This document shows positions 8,844 to 17,446 of a stretch of 64,000 nt of DNA, piece after piece. Numbering within the stretch: the first letter of the stretch is position 1; the number at the start of each line of letters is the position of its first letter. Source of the DNA: RYN-230 sp963760405 (GTDB lineage Bacteria; Actinomycetota; Actinomycetes; Streptosporangiales; Streptosporangiaceae); contig CAVXCV010000010.1 in assembly GCA_963760405.1 (NCBI GenBank), positions 248,001-312,000 of the forward strand, in the 5' to 3' direction. Both the position numbers and the translations under genes were made by a program. The notes beneath the pieces were generated by a model. The model worked only from the letters and a program-made list of their open reading frames with translations, made no database searches and had not been told where the DNA came from.

Positions 8844-9295
8844 CCGGCCAGGCCGAGCTTCGCAAAGGTGTTCCGAAACCGTCGCTATCACAGCGGTTGC
8901 GGCACACGTTAGGCGCGAACGGCACTGCGCGGATGATGACGGCAGATCAGTACCTGGAAGCGCTGGGCGCCACATTGTGACCTATCTGACATCCGGTGGG
9001 CGTGCCTGCCTCCGGGGCCGTGAAGGTGCAGGTAGAACCCAAATTAGGGCAGACGGCCTTAATCGGGGCGAACACTATTACGGACTCCTATTCTGGGTTT
9101 CGGGTGCATTTCGGGCCGAATTTTGGCAAGGTGGCATGTTCCAGCACCCCTGCGTGCGCGAGGTTGCCATAGCGACCCGTCGCCCTGACCCCGCGACACG
9201 TGCGCACGCCGATGCCCCAGCCGCCGCTCTTGCTGGCGGGCGGGCAGCTCCCGGGTGAAAGCCGAGCACACGACGTGCACGACCGAAGGGTCATT
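8844..9295. other. Long intergenic leader between modC and the Rpf gene
   Basis: About 450 bases without a supported gene. Parts are less GC-rich than the surroundings (9040-9130), as expected for a promoter and untranslated leader. rpf genes of actinomycetes are often preceded by a ydaO-type c-di-AMP riboswitch. I looked for its conserved blocks and found only one short GGGTGAA (9253-9259), so I do not call it. A structured leader remains possible. Confidence 0.35.
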
Positions 9296-10039
9296 TTGTC
9301 CAGCAGTAGGACACACAACCGCAAGTTCTCCCCACGTACCGCCGCCGTAGCAGGCAGCGCTCTCGCCGTGGCCGCCATCGCCTCCGGCGCCGCGGTCAGC
9401 GCGACCACGGGGGCCCATCCAACCGGAGCGGTTACCACCACCGCGGCCGCCCAGCTCCTGGCGGCAACTCACGCTGATCACCCGAGGGTCTCGGCAGCGC
9501 TCAAGCAGTCCAAGAGCCAGGCCGCCACCTATACGGTCAAGCCGGGTGACTCGCTGTCTGCCATCACGGGCCGGCTGTTCGGCCACTCTGAACTCTGGCC
9601 GAGGTTCTACGCCACCAACATCACGGTCGTCGGAGCCTACCCGGACCGGATCATGCCGGGTGAGCGGCTCAAGGTAGCGCTCGCGCCGCACGGCGCGACA
9701 GGCCAGCAGATCGCGGTCCAGCAGGCTCCGGCAGCGGCTCAGCCGGTCGCCGCAGCAGCAGCGGTGCCCCAGGCGCCTGCGGTGTCCTATGCCGCTGGCG
9801 CGGCACCGGGCGGCTCGTTCGGCGCGTGCGTCCGGGCCCGTGAGTCCGGTGGTAACTACCAGGCGTACAACTCCGGTGGCTACTACGGCGCGTACCAGTT
9901 CAGCGCCAGCACCTGGGCCGCCTACGGCGGCAACCCGGCCGACTACGGGCACGCCAGCGCGGCCGAGCAGGACCAGGTGTTCGCCAACGCGATCGCCCAG
10001 GGCGGCCAGTCCAACTGGGCGCCGTACGACGGCTGCTAG
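9296..10039 (+). CDS. Secreted LysM-Rpf protein (resuscitation-promoting factor-like muralytic enzyme)
   Basis: Start chosen at TTG 9296, which has GAAGGG five bases upstream and gives a clean signal peptide (short Arg/Lys region, then AAVAGSALAVAAIASGAAVSA). The ATG at 9200 would put 32 non-signal residues in front. After an Ala-rich spacer comes a LysM domain (YTVKPGDSLSAITGRLFG to MPGERLKV), then an Ala/Pro/Gln linker. A C-terminal Rpf transglycosylase-like domain follows (CVRARESGGNYQAYNSGGYYGAYQFSASTW to the final Cys). The Glu in ARESGG matches the Rpf catalytic position. It likely cleaves peptidoglycan during growth resumption. Confidence 0.92.
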   Translation: MSSSRTHNRKFSPRTAAVAGSALAVAAIASGAAVSATTGAHPTGAVTTTAAAQLLAATHADHPRVSAALKQSKSQAATYTVKPGDSLSAITGRLFGHSELWPRFYATNITVVGAYPDRIMPGERLKVALAPHGATGQQIAVQQAPAAAQPVAAAAAVPQAPAVSYAAGAAPGGSFGACVRARESGGNYQAYNSGGYYGAYQFSASTWAAYGGNPADYGHASAAEQDQVFANAIAQGGQSNWAPYDGC

Positions 10040-10048
10040 GCAGCTAAC

Positions 10049-10086
10049 CCGCGGGTGGGCTGCCGTTCCTGGCGGCCCACCCGCGG
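10049..10086 (+). terminator. Strong stem-loop terminator after the Rpf gene
   Basis: Perfect 12-bp inverted repeat: CCGCGGGTGGGC (10049-10060) pairs with GCCCACCCGCGG (10075-10086) across a 14-base loop that can pair further (TGCC with GGC). It starts 10 bases after the stop codon. There is no U-tract, as is usual for actinobacterial terminators. Confidence 0.75.
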
Positions 10087-10129
10087 TCCGGGCCCTGGTC
10101 AGCTACTGACATTGGCACGGCCGGCTCAG

Positions 10130-10452
10130 CTAGCGCTGCTCGTGGACCGCGATGGCGCGGACCGGAAACGATGCCATCCCGCGCACGGGTGGGGGCAGCG
10201 CGATGAGCCGGGCCCCGGTATCGGGCACAGAATCCAGGTTGGTGAGGTGCTCGATGATGGGGATGCCGGCCCGCAGCAGATGTAGGTGCCGGTGTTTCCG
10301 ACGAGCGTCAATGATTCGATCTCGAACGACACCCCGCTGGCCAACCGCGCCGCCGATTGCGCCCGGGAGATGGCGACCCGCAGCTCCGGGCCGTCCAGGC
10401 CAGGGTAGGTCGTCATCCCCGCGGCCACCTCATGCGACAAATCGACGATCAT
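10130..10452 (-). pseudogene. Cyclase-family (kynurenine-formamidase-like) hydrolase with a large internal deletion
   Basis: The first 58 or so codons from ATG 10452 (MIVDLSHEVAAGMTTYPGLDG to LTLVGNTGTYI) match the N-terminus of cyclase/formamidase proteins. In the next frame, bases 10282 to 10130 encode LLRAGIPIIEHLTNLDSVPDTG and then VRGMASFPVRAIAVHEQR with a stop, which is the family's C-terminus. Roughly 130 middle residues are missing, and the reading frame changes at about 10280. The metal-binding HTGTHxDAP motif is broken at the junction (here NTGTYI). A dead gene, with both ends still recognisable. Confidence 0.75.
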
Positions 10453-10602
10453 GAACCGAGGGTAACCGTGGCCGGCCCAGCCGCGCCCGGCTCCCGCGCC
10501 AGCTCACATTCCCGGGACGGAGAAGTCCGAGGCTGCCGATCAGGTCGGCTGTGACCTGGGCTATGAGGTCGCCTGCTCATGCTCCTCGACGAGGCTGCTT
10601 TA
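10453..10602. other. Intergenic region upstream of the MIP channel, outer part
   Basis: Upstream part of the 314-base gap between the cyclase remnant and the MIP gene. I see no gene or clear repeat in this stretch. The PHO-box-like element follows directly. Confidence 0.3.
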
Positions 10603-10624
10603 GTTCACTTGCAGTTCACCCGCT
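10603..10624 (+). promoter_or_regulatory. PHO-box-like direct repeat (candidate PhoP site)
   Basis: Two exactly adjoining 11-base units, GTTCACTTGCA (10603-10613) and GTTCACCCGCT (10614-10624). Both start with GTTCAC. Streptomyces PhoP sites are built from 11-base direct repeat units with a GTTCACC-type core, and two units are the minimum known. It lies about 143 bases before the MIP start codon. PhoP control of this gene is inferred from the motif. Confidence 0.5.
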
Positions 10625-10766
10625 TAGGAGGATGCCGGCCCTCGCGTGGCGGTGCTTGCCTGGTGCCAGCGCCAAGGGGGGGCCACCCCCTGATGCAGGC
10701 CGGCCAGCGGCAGTACTGCCGCCGCGGTCGGTTATAGCGAGTTCCCGGGCGGAAGAGGAGACCGCG

Positions 10767-11690
10767 ATGACCAGTCAGCAGGGACCCTCAGCTCCGCCTT
10801 CTGGGCCGGACGGGCAGGAGGAGCGGGAGGCGGTCCATCGTGCCGGGGTCGCGCTGCGGTCCTTGGGGCAGCCGAACTCGGTCGCCCAGCAGTTCGACTT
10901 CTGGGACGACAGCTACGAAGGGCGGCGGCTGTTCTCCGAGGTCCTGGGGACCTTCTTCCTTGTCCTCGTCGCCGTGGGCGGCGGGATGGTCAACGCCCGT
11001 TTCGGTGGCGATGCCGTGCCCTCTGGTGCGCGGGTGGTCGCGCCGGCGCTGATGGTCGCGGCCATCATCTTGTTCATGGGCGCTGTCTCCGGCGCGCACC
11101 TGAACCCCGCGGTCAGCGTGGCTTTCGCAGTCCGGGGCGACTTTCCCTGGAAGCGGGTCCCGGCCTATATCGTCGCCCAGTTCATCGGCGCCATCCTGGC
11201 CACGCTGCTGCTGTGGGCGCTCATTGGCAAGCAGGGCAGCGCCGGCCTGACGCTGCCGGGCAGCGGCATCTCGACGACCACCGCGATGCTGTGGGAAGCG
11301 GTCCTGACTGCCGGGCTGGTGAGCGTGATCCTGGGCACTGCCTCGGGAGCGCAGCAGCTCGGGCCGCTCGCCGCCATCGGTGTCGGCAGCTACATCGCGC
11401 TGGCCGGGCTGTGGGGAGCGCCGGTCAGCGGTGCCTCGATGAACCCCGCCCGGTCACTCGGGCCTGCCCTGGTCCTCGGTGACTGGACTTCGTGGTGGGC
11501 GTACCTGGCCGGACCGGTCATCGGCGGCGCCATCGCGGTCGGCATCGCCTACATCCTGCGGGGACCGGGCGGGGGCCGGAGCGGGACAGACGCCGCAGTG
11601 GGCACGCTCGGCACCCGCTGGCGGCCCGTGCGCATTGGCGACCCCGAGCCCGCCCCGGCAGCGCCGCCGGATCCCCCGGCCGGAGCCTGA
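10767..11690 (+). CDS. MIP-family aquaporin / glycerol-facilitator-like channel
   Basis: 307 residues from ATG 10767, preceded by GGAAGAGGAG. An upstream in-frame extension to 10551 is rejected because it has no membrane or conserved content. A hydrophilic N-terminal tail of about 55 residues precedes six membrane segments. The two half-helix motifs are NPA in both halves (GAHLNPAVSVAF and GASMNPARSLGPAL). The Pro-rich C-terminus is cytoplasmic. Passive water, glycerol or small-solute channel; the exact substrate cannot be told. A PHO-box-like repeat upstream suggests phosphate-linked expression. Confidence 0.92.
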   Translation: MTSQQGPSAPPSGPDGQEEREAVHRAGVALRSLGQPNSVAQQFDFWDDSYEGRRLFSEVLGTFFLVLVAVGGGMVNARFGGDAVPSGARVVAPALMVAAIILFMGAVSGAHLNPAVSVAFAVRGDFPWKRVPAYIVAQFIGAILATLLLWALIGKQGSAGLTLPGSGISTTTAMLWEAVLTAGLVSVILGTASGAQQLGPLAAIGVGSYIALAGLWGAPVSGASMNPARSLGPALVLGDWTSWWAYLAGPVIGGAIAVGIAYILRGPGGGRSGTDAAVGTLGTRWRPVRIGDPEPAPAAPPDPPAGA

Positions 11691-11777
11691 CCTCAAGGCT
11701 GGCCGGGGATCGCGGTGCCGCCCAGGCCAGTGCGCGGGAACGGCCGGCCGGTCAACAGTGACAGGAGCAAGGCGACG

Positions 11778-12356
11778 ATGACGGCCGCAGGGCCCGGAAG
11801 CTTGGTCCCGGACGGAGTCCGCAGCCTTGAGGTGCGCTGGATCTTCCCCGGCCAGCTGGAAACCGCGGTGGCCGGGTGGTTCGGCCAGTTCCCCGCTGAG
11901 ACGGAAGAACGCGAGGACATCTACCTCCTCAATCCGCACCTGAGCGGGCTGTCGGTCAAGGTCCGTGCGGGCCGGGTACTTGAGGTGAAGGCGTATCGCG
12001 GTAGCCCAGGAGTCCTGCACGTGGCGAGCCGCGCCAGCGGCCGCCTGCAGTCCTGGCAGAAGTGGTCGTTTCCGTTCAGCCCGCTCAGCCAGGACGGCGG
12101 TGACCTGCCCGGCTGGAGGCCGGTCCGCAAGAGACGGCGGATCAGCAGGTTCTCGCGGGCCAGCGACCTGATCATCGATGGAGCCCGGGGGCGCGCGGGG
12201 GAGGCAGGGTGCGCGGTGGAACTCACCGCGGTCGATGCGGCTGGCCAGGCCTGGTGGTCGCTCGGATTCGAAGCCACTGGCCCCGCCGACCTGCTCCATA
12301 ACGAACTGGAGGCCACCGGCCGGCTGTGTTCGCCCAGGCCCTGCCGGATGGCCTGA
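11778..12356 (+). CDS. Conserved protein of unknown function (possible CYTH-like fold)
   Basis: 192 residues from ATG 11778, with AGGAG upstream; the longer reading from 11715 has poor support. The segment VRSLEVRWIFPGQLETAVAGWF, then EREDIYLLNPHLSGLSVKVR and LEVKAYRGSPG, suggests a beta-rich domain with alternating charged residues, as in CYTH/triphosphate-tunnel proteins. I can see only part of such a motif, so this is a guess. No signal peptide or membrane helix. It starts 88 bases after the MIP gene and could be in the same transcript. Confidence 0.6.
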   Translation: MTAAGPGSLVPDGVRSLEVRWIFPGQLETAVAGWFGQFPAETEEREDIYLLNPHLSGLSVKVRAGRVLEVKAYRGSPGVLHVASRASGRLQSWQKWSFPFSPLSQDGGDLPGWRPVRKRRRISRFSRASDLIIDGARGRAGEAGCAVELTAVDAAGQAWWSLGFEATGPADLLHNELEATGRLCSPRPCRMA

Positions 12357-12404
12357 AACCCGTCATGGCGGAGTCCAGGTCCTATGCGGAGTGGCTCCTC
12401 CAGC

Positions 12405-13112
12405 TCAGTGGATGAACAGTGCTATCGCGATGAACTGGCAGGTCGCGGCGGCGCAGACGTACACGTGAAAGACCTCGTGGTAGCCGAATACCGACGGGTA
12501 GGGGTCGGGCCGGCGGCGATGGTAGGAAAGCGCCCCGGCCGTGTAGAGCAGGCCGCCAGCGAGCATCAGTGCCCCCGGCACAGCGCCCTCATGGATCCAT
12601 ACTCCCGGCAGGGCCAGGCCCGCGACCCAGCCCAGCCCGACGAACACCGCGCCAACCAGGCGTTCTGGCCTGGCCATCCGCGTCATCCGGATGGCTGCCG
12701 CCGTCAGCGTGAGTGACCACAGAACAACCAGGCAGGTCAGGCCCAGGGCGCCGGGCAGAGCAAGGAGGAAAGCGGGCGTTGCGGTGCCGGCGATGAGGAA
12801 GAAGATCATCGCTTGATCAAGGCGCTGCAGCCGCTGGCGCCATGCCTCGGTCCAGTTGCCCCGGTGATAGAGCGCGCTGCTCCCGAACAACGCGGTCACG
12901 CTGGCCGCGTAGACAGCGGCCGCCGTGATCCGTGCGCCTCCGTGCGCTCGGGCCAGCAGCAGCGTCCCGGACACCAGCGACGCCCCGAACCAGAGCAGGT
13001 GCAGCCAGCCACGCAGGACCGGCTTGGTGTAGTAGACACCACGCCGGGTGTCGTAGAGCGCACTCCCAGCTGATGGGCCTGGTGCTGCTGGCGTGGAAGA
13101 AGTTGCCGCCAT
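12405..13112 (-). CDS. Hemolysin III / PAQR-family (TrhA-like) membrane protein
   Basis: Seven hydrophobic segments. The conserved SSALYHR motif after helix 2 and HEVFHVYVCAA in the last helix carry the Ser/His metal-site residues of the CREST/PAQR superfamily. Start chosen at ATG 13112 (GAGG with a 5-base gap, giving 235 residues); the frame is open to 13172. Bacterial members are annotated as hemolysin III and some affect membrane lipid homeostasis. Cytolytic activity should not be assumed. Confidence 0.88.
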   Translation of the reverse strand: MAATSSTPAAPGPSAGSALYDTRRGVYYTKPVLRGWLHLLWFGASLVSGTLLLARAHGGARITAAAVYAASVTALFGSSALYHRGNWTEAWRQRLQRLDQAMIFFLIAGTATPAFLLALPGALGLTCLVVLWSLTLTAAAIRMTRMARPERLVGAVFVGLGWVAGLALPGVWIHEGAVPGALMLAGGLLYTAGALSYHRRRPDPYPSVFGYHEVFHVYVCAAATCQFIAIALFIH

Positions 13113-13346
13113 CCTCGCCTCGGCTCGCGGTAGGTCAGAACGAACCGCCGAGGTCCTGGGCGGCCCGGGCATGCCACCGTGCCCGGGTGAGCAGGACGGC
13201 GTGAGCTCCGTGTTCTGGCCAGGCTAGGCCACCGCCAGCCCGACGGCAATGCCGCTACCCGGGCCGGCTCCTGCCTGCTTGATGGCCATTTCCCGATGGT
13301 TTCAGGGACGGGGCAGGCCTGGCCGGTCCGGCTGGACGCCAGCCCA

Positions 13347-13470
13347 GATGGCAGCGGCTGCCATCGCGTCGTCCGGGTGATGCTGACCGCCAAGGGCGAC
13401 CGGCTGGTAACCGAGCTGACCAAGTCCCACCTGATCCAGCTATACAAGCTCGCGGCGGTGCTGAACGAAC

Positions 13471-13493
<23 letters not shown>
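13347..13493 (+). pseudogene. C-terminal remnant of a MarR-family regulator
   Basis: About 48 codons (DGSGCHRVVRVMLTAKGDRLVTELTKSHLIQLYKLAAVL) match the last beta-wing strand and C-terminal dimerisation helix of MarR proteins, normally about 150 residues. No recognition helix or N-terminus is found in any frame upstream. The fragment overlaps the 3' end of mgsA by 23 bases in convergent orientation. Probably a decayed gene. Confidence 0.6.
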
Positions 13494-13947
<454 letters not shown>

Positions 13948-14122
13948 GGAAATCCTCTCGGAGGTTCGTTACCTTCCACCGGCTAGTCTCGCCGGTCACG
14001 AACCATGCGTCCAATGACCAAAACTCAGGCCAGTCATGACTCTCAGTCATGAATATGGGTGCCGTCCGGTGATGGCGAGGAGCCGGACGCTGGGCGGGCG
14101 CCGGCCGGGCTCGGATCAGGCC

Positions 14123-15682
14123 CTATGGCCGGATCCGGACAATGGCGGCGGTAGTGGCCCTGACGGTCAGGCTGATTCCTGCCTGCGGATCGGCGAGCAG
14201 GGTGCTCCATTTCCCGGCCCAGGGGGTGTCGCCGGTGATCGTGGCGCCGCCGAGGGTGGCCGTGGCCGCGGCGGCGTCTCCCGGCTCCCCGGTGGCGTCC
14301 GCCGGCCCCCCGCTGGCGAGCGTCATGACCTCCGCTCGCTGCCACCCCCGGCCCGGCGGGACGATGGTCACGGCCGCGTCCGCAGCCCCCGCCCCGTGGG
14401 TCTTGTTGATGATCGTGACGTAGTCCTGGGCGGCCCCGTCCCTGCCTGCCCCGCCGGTGCGGTAAGCGGTCAGGTTGATGCCGCCCGCATTCCCCATCGT
14501 GACGGGCCTGGCCTGGCCGGCCGAGCCCAGCGTGAAGGCCTTGATGCCGTACCCCTTCGGGGTGACCGCGTAGCCCCGGCCGGCTGCGGCGGGATCCGGC
14601 ACGATCGTGTCGGTGTAGAGCCACTGCTTGTTGTGGAAATTCACGCCCGCGGCCCCGTGCGCGGCCCACCAGTGCAGGTGATCCAGCGCCCATAGCGCCG
14701 AGGCGAACGCATTGCTCGCGCCCGGGACGCCGGTGAGGTAGTCATTCGATTCGGTGAGCCGGTAGCGCAGGCCAGCGGCGGCCACCGGGGCGAGATGGTT
14801 CGTGTAGAGCCAGGGGTAAGGGGCGTACGTGGTGCGGGCCGGCTGGGTCCCGGCCGCGGTGCCGTTGACCCATTCGGGGAGAGCATGTTGCTGATCGCCT
14901 GCGCGGCGGTGGTCTGCCCCGGATCTCCTCCGACGTAGTAGTGCTGGGTGATGTCCGCTATCCGGCCGGAGTCCCGTTCATCGCTGGCGAACCGCTCGGT
15001 CCACGACACGCCGCGGTCAGGGTCGGGGGGTGTAGGTCAGCGTGCTGTAAGCCCCGGTGTCAGGCCCGGACAACAGCACCCCAGGTGCCGCGTCCGCGAC
15101 CGCCTCGGCAAAGCTCCGCCAGCCGGTCAGGTAGGACGGGTACGCGCTCCCCGGCACCCCCGGGAGTTCCTCGTAAATGGCCGGGTCAAACGGATGATCC
15201 GGGTAGGTGTGAAAGGCGTGCCAGTCCGGCTCGTTCCCGATGGCGAAGCTGGCCACATGGTCCCGGTAGCGACGCCAGATGTACCCGGCGATCTGGGCAT
15301 CGGCCGATTTCAGCTGCTGGATCGGCTTCCCGCTGGGGTTGAGCAGGCGGAGTGTGTAGATGACCCGCACCCCGGCGGCCCGGGCAAAGGCGAACAGGTT
15401 GTCGATCCCGGTGAAGCCATCGCTGCCGGTGCCCGCGGGGATCATGTCATCCACCGACCCCCCGCCGATCCGCAGGTTGCGCAGGCCCAGATTGCGGAAG
15501 AGGGTCACGAGCGAATCGTTGGCCGGGCTGAACAGGTACCCGGTCACCCCGGCGTTGCCGGGATTGAGCGGGCCCCGTTCGAAGCTCAGCCCGGCGAAAT
15601 CGTCCGGGACCACCGGCCCGGCCTGCCCAGCGTCCATAGTGATCGTTACGGGCGAGGCCGCCGGGTGCCCTGGTGCCTGCAT
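14123..15682 (-). pseudogene. GH79-like glycosidase (beta-glucuronidase/heparanase family) with two frameshifts
   Basis: Three ORFs in different frames join into one protein of about 520 residues. The first part (VVPDDFAGLSFERGPLNPGN, LFRNLGLRNLRIGGGSVDD, SFAIGNEPD with the acid/base Glu in GNEPD) is the TIM barrel. The middle is WTERFASDERDSGRIADITQ and HYYVGG. The last part has RLTESNDY and a C-terminal beta-sandwich. Frame is restored by removing one G from the run of six at 15025-15030 and adding one to GGGG at 14876-14879. Start ATG 15682 has GAGGAG upstream and no signal peptide. It follows the SDR gene by 20 bases, so the two probably form one operon. Confidence 0.75.
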
Positions 15683-15702
15683 TCTGGGCTCCTCTGCAGC
15701 GG

Positions 15703-16380
15703 TCAGTAGGTCGCGCGGCCGCCGCTGATGTCATACACGGCCCCAGTGGAGAAGCTGCACTTGTCGGAAGCGAGCCAGGCGATGAGCTCAGCGACCTCCT
15801 CGGCGCGGCCGAGCCGTCTCATCGGGATCAGGCTGCTCAGGTGGGCCAGGACGGCCGGTGCGGTGGCGGCGTTCATCGGCGTCTCGATGAGAGCGGGCGC
15901 GATCGCGTTGGCGAGGACGCCGGTGGTGGCCAGTTCCTTGCCCAGTGACTTGGTCATGGCAATCACCGCGGCCTTGGCCGCGGAGTAAGCGGAGAGGTTC
16001 GGGTTGCCGTCCTTGCCCGCCATGCTGGCCACGTTGACGATGCGCCCCCAGCCGCGCTCCCGCATGCCCGGCACGAAGGCCCGGCACAGGTGGAACGTGC
16101 CGGACACGTTGACCGCGAAGGTCCTGGCCCACTCCGCGTCCCCGACCTCCCACAGCGGCTTGTTCGGGCCGACGATGCCGGCGCTGTTGACCAGGATGTC
16201 CACCGGCCCGATCCGCCTGGCCGCGGCGGTGACCGCCGCCGGGTCGCTGACGTCCACGGTGTGGTCGGCGTCCGCGGACAGGTCCATGGTGATCACGGTG
16301 ACCCCGTCCTCGGCGAGACGGCGGGCGCTGGCCAGGCCGAGCCCGCTGGCGGCTCCGGTGATGACGGCAGTGCGAGACAT
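15703..16380 (-). CDS. SDR-family NAD(P)-dependent oxidoreductase
   Basis: 225 residues from ATG 16380 (AGGAA eight bases upstream). Classical short-chain dehydrogenase: TGAASGLG nucleotide loop, D in TMDLSAD suggesting NAD preference, NSAG motif, catalytic Ser in NVASMAG and YSAAK. The C-terminal SGGRATY is usual. It is divergent from the zinc dehydrogenase (52 bp between starts) and upstream of the GH79-like gene, so a role in sugar or sugar-acid oxidation is plausible. Confidence 0.9.
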   Translation of the reverse strand: MSRTAVITGAASGLGLASARRLAEDGVTVITMDLSADADHTVDVSDPAAVTAAARRIGPVDILVNSAGIVGPNKPLWEVGDAEWARTFAVNVSGTFHLCRAFVPGMRERGWGRIVNVASMAGKDGNPNLSAYSAAKAAVIAMTKSLGKELATTGVLANAIAPALIETPMNAATAPAVLAHLSSLIPMRRLGRAEEVAELIAWLASDKCSFSTGAVYDISGGRATY

Positions 16381-16432
16381 AAGAATCATTCCTAGCATGA
16401 CCTTCGCTCACCCGACGGACAGGTGGCCTCCC

Positions 16433-17446
16433 ATGCGAGCATTCGTCATCAGCGGCCCAGGCCGGTGGTCCATCGAGGACATCAACGCACCCCGCGCCGG
16501 GGCTGGCCAGGTCGTCATCGACATCGAGCGGGCGGGGATCTGCGGCACCGACGCGGAGTTGTTCAGCGGTGACATGAGTTACCTGCACGAGGGCCTCGCG
16601 CGGTACCCGCTCCGCCCCGGCCACGAATGGTGCGGCCGGGTCGCCGCTGTCGGCGACGGTGTTGACCCCAGCTGGATCGGCAGGCGGACCACCGGCGACA
16701 CCATGCTCAGCTGCGGTCGCTGCCGCCGCTGCCGGGGCGGACGGCACCACGTCTGCGAGGACCGCTTCGAGATCGGCGTCCGTGGCGGCTGGCCTGGCGC
16801 CCTGGCCGAGCAGCTGGTGGTCCCGGCGACCGCGCTGCACCCGCTGCCGGACAGCGTGGGCCCGGTGGCCGGCGCCCTGGCCGAGCCGGGCGGGAACGCC
16901 CTGCGCGCGGTCTACGGCGCGGATCTCGCGCCCGGCGACCGGGTGCTGATCCTGGGCCCGGGCACCATCGGCCTGCTCGCCGCGCAGTTCGCGCTGGCCC
17001 GCCAGGCGGAAGTGCACGTCCTGGGGCGGTCGGAGCGCTCCCTGGAATTCGCCCGGACCCTCGGCGTGCATGGGGCCTGGACCGCCGGGTCGCTGCCCGC
17101 GATGTCCTTCGACGCCGTGATCGACGCCTCGACCGCGCCCGGGCTCCCCGCCCGGGCGCTCGACCTGGTCGAGCCAGGCCGGCGCGTGGTCTACATCGGC
17201 CTGGCGGCCAGCGCCAGCCGTATCGACACCAGGATGATGGTCCTCAAGGACGTCACCGCGGTCGGTATTCTCGGCGGCTCGCACGGCCTGGCCGACGCGA
17301 TCGAGCAGTTCGCCTCCGGCGCGGTGGATCCGCGTCCGCTGGTGGCGGCCACCGTCGGCCTGGGCGGGCTAGGCGAGGTGCTGGCCGGATCCCGTCCCGA
17401 AGGATCCGGCCCGGGGCCCAAGATCCAGGTTGACCCCCGGATCTAG
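16433..17446 (+). CDS. Zinc-dependent alcohol/polyol dehydrogenase (MDR superfamily)
   Basis: 337 residues from ATG 16433 (AGGTGG six bases upstream); the frame is open far upstream, but that part is the antisense of the SDR. Catalytic zinc ligands are seen in GICGTD and PGHEWCG. The structural zinc site is CGRCRRCRGGRHHVC. The Rossmann loop is ILGPGTIGLLAAQ. The sequence resembles glucose, threonine or sorbitol dehydrogenases rather than ethanol dehydrogenases. Its stop overlaps the stop of the convergent GH15 gene in a shared CTAG. Substrate unknown; context suggests a sugar. Confidence 0.9.
   Translation: MRAFVISGPGRWSIEDINAPRAGAGQVVIDIERAGICGTDAELFSGDMSYLHEGLARYPLRPGHEWCGRVAAVGDGVDPSWIGRRTTGDTMLSCGRCRRCRGGRHHVCEDRFEIGVRGGWPGALAEQLVVPATALHPLPDSVGPVAGALAEPGGNALRAVYGADLAPGDRVLILGPGTIGLLAAQFALARQAEVHVLGRSERSLEFARTLGVHGAWTAGSLPAMSFDAVIDASTAPGLPARALDLVEPGRRVVYIGLAASASRIDTRMMVLKDVTAVGILGGSHGLADAIEQFASGAVDPRPLVAATVGLGGLGEVLAGSRPEGSGPGPKIQVDPRI

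Noticed and set aside
9000..9295. Possible ydaO-type c-di-AMP riboswitch before the Rpf gene
   Set aside because: Only a short GGGTGAA is present; the other conserved blocks (such as ACAGCTAACC) are missing in the leader. A similar CAGCTAACCC occurs after the gene, but as part of the terminator.
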